From NCBI GenBank assembly GCA_963737575.1, contig CAVTTJ010000004.1, forward strand, positions 248,001-312,000: 64,000 bases of DNA, read 5' to 3'. Below are positions 60,122 through 64,000 of this stretch, piece after piece. The notes under the pieces were generated by a model, which was not told the origin of the DNA, did not search any database, and saw nothing but the letters and a program-made list of their open reading frames with translations. How positions within the stretch are numbered: the stretch's first letter is position 1; each line of letters starts with the position of its first letter. The DNA is from VRUE01 sp963737575 (GTDB lineage Bacteria > Actinomycetota > Thermoleophilia > Solirubrobacterales > 70-9). The position numbers and the translations under genes were made by a program.

Positions 60122-61957
60122 ATGGAGGAGCGGGGAACCCATTCCGCCACGATTGCGGACCTTCTTCCGCGCGCGGCGGAGATCTACGCGGAGATGCCCG
60201 CGATCCGCTTCAAGCAGGGCGAGGAGTGGGTCTCGCGCACGTTCAGGGAGGTCGAGGAGACCGTCCGGCCGCTGGCCCTGGGGCTCGCCGCCCTCGGCGT
60301 CGAGAAGGGCGACAAGGTCTCGATCCTCGGCAACACGCGGCCCGAGTGGACCTACTTCGACTTCGCCGCGCTCTCGATCGGCGCTGTCGTCGTCCCGATC
60401 TACCAGACAAACTCGCCCGAGGAGTGCCAGTACGTCCTCGAGAACTCGGACGCCAAGGTCGTCGTCGTCGAGGACGACGAACAGCTGGGGAAGATCCGCG
60501 CCATCCGCGACCGCCTGCCGAAGCTCGAGCAGGTGATTCGGATGACGGGCTCGAGCGAAGACGCGATCTCGCTCGAGGACCTGGCCGCCAGCGGCAGCGG
60601 CGACGCCGCCGAGTGGGAGAGGCGCTGGAGCGCTGTGACGAGGGCGGACGTCTGCACCTTCATCTACACCTCGGGCACGACCGGCCCACCGAAGGGGTGC
60701 GTGATCACCCATGGCAACTACCGCTCGATGCTCGACATGGTCAACGAGACCAGCGTCATCGAGGAGGAAGACATCACCTACCTCTACCTCCCCCTCGCCC
60801 ACTCCTTCGCTCTGCTGATCCAGCTCGGAAGCTTCGACCTCGGGGCGACCCTCGCCTACTGGGAGCGCGATCCGCTGAAGATCCTCCCCAACCTGGCCGA
60901 GCTGAAACCGACCTACTTCCCCTCGGTGCCGAGGATCTTCGAGAAGATCTACACCGCGGCGACCAGCGGGATGGAAAAAGAGGGCGGCCTGAAAAAGGCG
61001 ATCTTCGATTGGGCGATCCGGGTCGGCGGCAAGATGCGGGAAACCGAACGGGCAGGGCGCCGGCCGGGATTCCTGCTCCGCAAGCAGTACGAGTTCGCCG
61101 ACAAGCGGGTCCTCTCAAAAATCCGCGGCCTGTTCGGCGGCCGGCTGCGACTCGCCGTCTCCGGCGCCGCTCCGATCAATCCCGACATCCTGCGCTTCTT
61201 CGACAGCGCCGGGGTCCTGGTCCTCGAGGGCTGGGGGATGACCGAGACCTCGACAGCGGCGACGATCTCCTCGCCAGACGACTTCAAGATCGGCACGATC
61301 GGCAAACCCTTCCCCGGCTGCGACATCCGGATCGCCGACGACGGCGAGATCCTTGTAAAGGGGCCGAACGTGTTCCAGGGCTACTACAAGAACGAGGAGG
61401 CTACGAGCGAGACGATCGTCGACGGCTGGCTCCACACCGGCGACATCGGCTCGATCGACGACGACGGGTTCATCAAGATCACCGGCCGCAAAAAGGACAT
61501 CATCATCACCGCGGGCGGCAAGAACATCACCCCGGCGAACCTCGAGAACGAAATCAAGCAGCACCCGCTCGTCTCGCAATGCGTCGTCGTCGGCGACCGC
61601 CAGCCCTACCTCGTCGCCCTGGTCACGCTCGACCCCGAAGAAGCGGTCGCCTACGCCAAGGAGCACGGCCTGCCCGAGGACCCCGAGCAGCTCGCCTCGA
61701 ATCCCGTGATCCGCAAATCGATCGAAGACCACGTCGACTCGATCAACGAGAAATTCGCCCGTGTCGAGCAGATCAAGAAGATCGCGATCCTCCCCCGCGA
61801 CCTCTCACAGGAGGGCGGCGAGCTGACCCCGACGATGAAGGTCAAGCGCGCGGTCGTCGCCCAGAAGCACGCGCCGGAGATCGAGCAGCTCTACGCCGAG
61901 CTGAGCGTTGCGGGGAGGCGGTTGTGCCCTCTCCCGCTTCGCTGTCCCTTCGGGTAG
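60122..61957 (+). CDS. Long-chain acyl-CoA synthetase (AMP-binding)
   Basis: A 611-residue adenylate-forming enzyme: FIYTSGTTGPPKGCVITHGN is the P-loop, LEGWGMTETSTA the A5 motif, and GWLHTGDIGSIDDDGFIKIT with GRKKDIIITAGGKNITP the hinge and FACS signature. It activates fatty acids with ATP and CoA and feeds the dehydrogenases in this window. The last ~12 residues (CPLPLRCPFG) are encoded inside a long hairpin and look added. Start ATG 60122 (GTG 60119 possible). Confidence 0.94.
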   Translation: MEERGTHSATIADLLPRAAEIYAEMPAIRFKQGEEWVSRTFREVEETVRPLALGLAALGVEKGDKVSILGNTRPEWTYFDFAALSIGAVVVPIYQTNSPEECQYVLENSDAKVVVVEDDEQLGKIRAIRDRLPKLEQVIRMTGSSEDAISLEDLAASGSGDAAEWERRWSAVTRADVCTFIYTSGTTGPPKGCVITHGNYRSMLDMVNETSVIEEEDITYLYLPLAHSFALLIQLGSFDLGATLAYWERDPLKILPNLAELKPTYFPSVPRIFEKIYTAATSGMEKEGGLKKAIFDWAIRVGGKMRETERAGRRPGFLLRKQYEFADKRVLSKIRGLFGGRLRLAVSGAAPINPDILRFFDSAGVLVLEGWGMTETSTAATISSPDDFKIGTIGKPFPGCDIRIADDGEILVKGPNVFQGYYKNEEATSETIVDGWLHTGDIGSIDDDGFIKITGRKKDIIITAGGKNITPANLENEIKQHPLVSQCVVVGDRQPYLVALVTLDPEEAVAYAKEHGLPEDPEQLASNPVIRKSIEDHVDSINEKFARVEQIKKIAILPRDLSQEGGELTPTMKVKRAVVAQKHAPEIEQLYAELSVAGRRLCPLPLRCPFG

Positions 61958-61983
61958 CGCCGCTCGCGGGTAGAGGGCACAGC
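61921..61983. repeat. Long inverted repeat at acyl-CoA synthetase 3' end
   Basis: GTGCCCTCT-CCCGC (61924-61937) pairs with GCGGG-T-AGAGGGCAC (61966-61980), one bulge, extended by three outer pairs. The synthetase stop TAG (61955-61957) is in the loop. It may terminate transcription or mark a repeat insertion. Confidence 0.55.
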
Positions 61984-62046
61984 CACCCCAACTCGAACCG
62001 GCCCTTTCTTCGAAACAGCTGCCGAATCAAGCAGCGGACGGAGTGG

Positions 62047-62121
62047 AGGGGGAATATGCCTCTTCCGAGCGCGGCGCTACCGGCGCAGCCGGATAGCGCG
62101 AGGAGGAGGCATGTTCCCCCT
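62047..62121. repeat. 75-nt two-tier hairpin between convergent genes
   Basis: Outer arms 62047-62066 and 62102-62121 pair over 20 bp with two G-T pairs; inner arms GCGCTA-CCGGC and GCCGG-A-TAGCGC add 11 bp around a 3-nt loop. It lies in the 181-nt gap between the synthetase and patatin stops. A further 10-bp palindrome AGCCCGGGCT follows at 62128-62137. The size exceeds a simple terminator. Confidence 0.6.
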
Positions 62122-62138
62122 CTCCTGAGCCCGGGCTT

Positions 62139-63392
62139 CTAGGAGGCCTCCTCGCCGGACTGGCGCAGCAGGGCCGAGGTCGTCTGCTCGAGGACGCGGC
62201 GCCAGGCCGAGCTCTGCTCCGGCTCCTCCTCGGCGGCCCGCTCGACCACGCGCTGGACCCGCCGGCCCGAGATCTCGAGGCCATGGCGCTCGGCGATCTC
62301 GCTGTAGCGATCGTAATCCTGGGCCAGCGTCGCGGTGACCGACTCGAAGCCGTGCTTGCCGATCTGCAGCCGCCGTGAGTAGTCCATTATCGGAGTGCCG
62401 AACATCAGCTCGTCGTTGGGCTCGGGCTCGACGAGGATGATGTCGACGCCGGGGTATTTCTCCTCCCAGCGGGCGACAGCCTCGTGCAGGCGCGCGTGGG
62501 CGATCAGGCGGAAGGTCTGGCTCGCGATCGCCGGCAGGCCCATGTCGGCGACGCGGCGGGCGCGGGTCCCGAAGACGGTCGTCAGCGACCTCTCGAAGTC
62601 GTTGACATAGGGAACGAGGGGATTGACGACAACGATGAACTTCGCGCCCTTCTGCACCGCGATGTCGACGTTGGTCGTCGAGCGGATGCCGCCGTCGAGG
62701 AGGTGGCGGCCCTTCAGCTCGACGGGCTTGTAGAGGACCGGGATCGCGGTCGAGCACTGGACAGCCTTGGAGATCGGCACGTCCGCCCAGCCGTCATCGC
62801 CGAACACGATCCTCTCGCAGGTGTCGAGGTCGGTCGCGGTGATGTAGAGCTCGTGGTCGAGCAGGCGGAAGTCGTTGCTGCGGCCGGAGTCGCCGAGGAC
62901 GCCGTCGAGGTAGTCGGCGATGCCGTGGCCGGAGTAGATGCCCGTCGGGAGCGCCTCGGCGAGCCCGACGCCGATGTCCATCAACGAGAAGTCGTCCATC
63001 CGCATCAGGTTGCGAGCCAGCTCCAGCGAGCGGAGCGGCAGGGTCACGGCCTTTTCGAAGAAGCCGAGGTAGTTGGGCTTCAGCACCTTGCCGAGGTCGA
63101 GGTCATCGAGGTCGGAGGGAACCCGCTCGTTGATCACCTGCATCATTTCGTCGGGAGTGACGCCGTTGGCGAGCATCCCGGCGACGAACGATCCGGCGCT
63201 GGTGCCGACGTAGATGTCGAAGTTGTTGACGGTGCTGTTGACCGCCAGCAGGTCGAGGGCCCGCAGGGCGCCGATCTCGTAGACGCCGCCGGTCATCCCG
63301 CCGCCGCCGAGGACGAGTGCGGTCTTCGAGGGGCGTTTGCGCGCGCGCCTGCGACGCGGTCGAGACGCCTCGATATCCACAACTTTGCCCAT
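62139..63392 (-). CDS. Patatin-like phospholipase
   Basis: A 417-residue patatin: LVLGGGGMTGGVYEIGALRA is the oxyanion glycine loop, YVGTSAGSFVAGML the GxSxG nucleophile, and HLLDGGIRSTTNVD the DGG with the catalytic aspartate. It hydrolyses phospholipids or other lipids. The N-terminal basic stretch PRRRRARKRP could aid membrane contact. ATG 63392; a TAATCC box lies 6 nt upstream. It diverges from the carboxypeptidase. Confidence 0.92.
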   Translation of the reverse strand: MGKVVDIEASRPRRRRARKRPSKTALVLGGGGMTGGVYEIGALRALDLLAVNSTVNNFDIYVGTSAGSFVAGMLANGVTPDEMMQVINERVPSDLDDLDLGKVLKPNYLGFFEKAVTLPLRSLELARNLMRMDDFSLMDIGVGLAEALPTGIYSGHGIADYLDGVLGDSGRSNDFRLLDHELYITATDLDTCERIVFGDDGWADVPISKAVQCSTAIPVLYKPVELKGRHLLDGGIRSTTNVDIAVQKGAKFIVVVNPLVPYVNDFERSLTTVFGTRARRVADMGLPAIASQTFRLIAHARLHEAVARWEEKYPGVDIILVEPEPNDELMFGTPIMDYSRRLQIGKHGFESVTATLAQDYDRYSEIAERHGLEISGRRVQRVVERAAEEEPEQSSAWRRVLEQTTSALLRQSGEEAS

Positions 63393-63413
63393 CAACGTGG
63401 ATTATCCCAGGAG

Positions 63414-64000
63414 ATGCGGTGGACTCCCCCCCCAGTTTTCGTGCTTCTGCTCGTTCTCGGCGCCCTCCTGAGCGCCCCCGCCGCCTACGCGTGCGGAATC
63501 GTGCAGCGCGCTCCAGAGCCGCCTCGTGCGCGGCGGAGGCCAGGCAAGCGGGCTGTTCGTCCTCGACGCCGATACCGGCAAGGTGCTCTGCCGGCGGGCG
63601 CCGAACCGGCGCTTCTCGCTGGCCTCGAACATGAAGCTGTTCACGACCGCGACCGCGATCGGGCGCCTCGGGCCGGAAGCGCGGATCCCGACCAAGGTCG
63701 AGGCCGCCGGCACCCTCGAGGGTCACGGCGTCCTCGACGGCAGCCTCTACCTCGTCGGCGGCGGCGACCCCGCTCTCGGCACGCCCTCCTTCTACGACAG
63801 GTTCCTCGGCGGCGTCGGAACCGATCTCTACTCGCTCAAGGCCCAGATTCGCGCCGACGGGATCAGCACGGTCACCGGCCGCCTCTACGCCGACGACACG
63901 ATCTTCGACCGCCTCCGCGGTGTCGCCGACTCCGGCTACGCGACCAGCCCCTACATCGGCCCGCTCTCGGGCCTGGCCTTCGACTCCGGCTTCTCCAGCT
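63414..64000 (+). CDS. D-Ala-D-Ala carboxypeptidase/endopeptidase (PBP4/S13 family), N-terminal part, frame broken
   Basis: Runs off the right edge. The N-terminal signal peptide VFVLLLVLGALLSAPAAYA is in one frame; the mature protein SALQSRLVRGGGQASGLFVL, DTGKVLCRRAPNRRFSLAS, SxxK nucleophile ASNMKLFTTATA, and GSLYLVGGGDPAL are in the +1 frame. A stop in that frame at about 63470 places the break between ~63472 and 63500, one extra base. These enzymes trim or cross-link peptidoglycan outside the cell. ATG 63414 with AGGAG directly in front. Confidence 0.85.
   Translation, partial: MRWTPPPVFVLLLVLGALLSAPAAYACGIVQRAPEPPRARRRPGKRAVRPRRRYRQGALPAGAEPALLAGLEHEAVHDRDRDRAPRAGSADPDQGRGRRHPRGSRRPRRQPLPRRRRRPRSRHALLLRQVPRRRRNRSLLAQGPDSRRRDQHGHRPPLRRRHDLRPPPRCRRLRLRDQPLHRPALGPGLRLRLLQ

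Noticed and set aside
1..64000. Mobile elements, prophage, toxin-antitoxin or rRNA genes
   Set aside because: I looked for transposase DDE/integrase motifs, phage structural genes, small antitoxin-toxin pairs and rRNA segments and saw none.

Overview
Organism. The window is GC-rich, densely coding actinobacterial DNA. Several traits point to Thermoleophilia (Solirubrobacterales/Gaiellales-like) rather than a classical actinomycete: proteins ending in IPT/TIG plus PASTA modules, collagen-like secreted proteins with a CP...GGGF...YAxC tip, a SigB-type partner-switching module, and an F420-type oxidoreductase. This placement is inferred from gene content; there is no rRNA in the window. One tRNA-Pro(CGG) is present. 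I see no insertion sequence, prophage, integrase or CRISPR array.

Layout. 1-4.4 kb: a nitrilase-family fragment diverges from a very large cyclase/ATPase/TPR regulator, followed by an SDR. 4.4-6.5 kb: two paralogous collagen-like secreted proteins. 6.6-8.2 kb: an epimerase-like SDR and a secreted hypothetical. 8.2-13 kb: a minus-strand five-gene block (acyl-CoA carboxylase beta subunit, a small unknown protein, a beta-keto acid cleavage enzyme, a CaiB CoA-transferase, a MerR regulator) in which every junction is a 4-nt stop/start overlap. 13-19 kb: enoyl-CoA hydratase, two acyl-CoA dehydrogenases and a receiver/thioredoxin-reductase-like fusion. 19-26 kb: small-molecule oxidoreductases and a five-gene plus-strand run (SnoaL, SixA, FAH, GNAT, VOC). 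26-36 kb: TIG/PASTA protein, lactonase-like hydrolase, acyltransferase, glycerol kinase, TetR with divergent amidase, glycosyltransferase, single-domain biotin carrier protein, enoyl-CoA hydratase, AlkA-like glycosylase, GH3 protein. 36-42.6 kb: biotin synthesis (bioB-bioF-bioD, divergent bioA) interrupted by a MarR/MFS efflux pair. 43-48 kb: Nudix, LemA, rubredoxin, GMC oxidase, superoxide dismutase. 48-52 kb: stress-sigma partner-switching module. 52-64 kb: YihY, ferritin-like protein, glycosidase, tRNA, oxidoreductases, DsbA-like protein, a small IF2N-like protein, acyl-CoA synthetase, patatin, and the start of a PBP4-type carboxypeptidase.

How it works together. The dominant theme is acyl-CoA chemistry: acyl-CoA synthetase, two dehydrogenases, two hydratases, a PECR-like and a FabG-like SDR, carboxylase beta plus a biotin carrier, and biotin synthesis to supply the carrier. 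The second theme is redox and general stress. SigB-type promoters (GTT[T/G]-N16-GGGTA) precede the sigma gene, the anti-sigma gene and the small gene at 59895, which suggests one regulon.

Sequence quality. Seven loci carry a single-base reading-frame break (SDR 3560, acyltransferase 28244, glycosyltransferase 32630, bioA 3' end, sigma/anti-sigma shared 3' end, GAF-SpoIIE phosphatase, PBP4 5' end). Six fit one extra base and one fits a missing base. Unrepaired indel errors in the assembly are the simplest reading, so I give the repaired gene extents. Many genes have a TAnnnT box 6-9 nt before the start codon, the signature of leaderless mRNAs, and I used it to choose starts.
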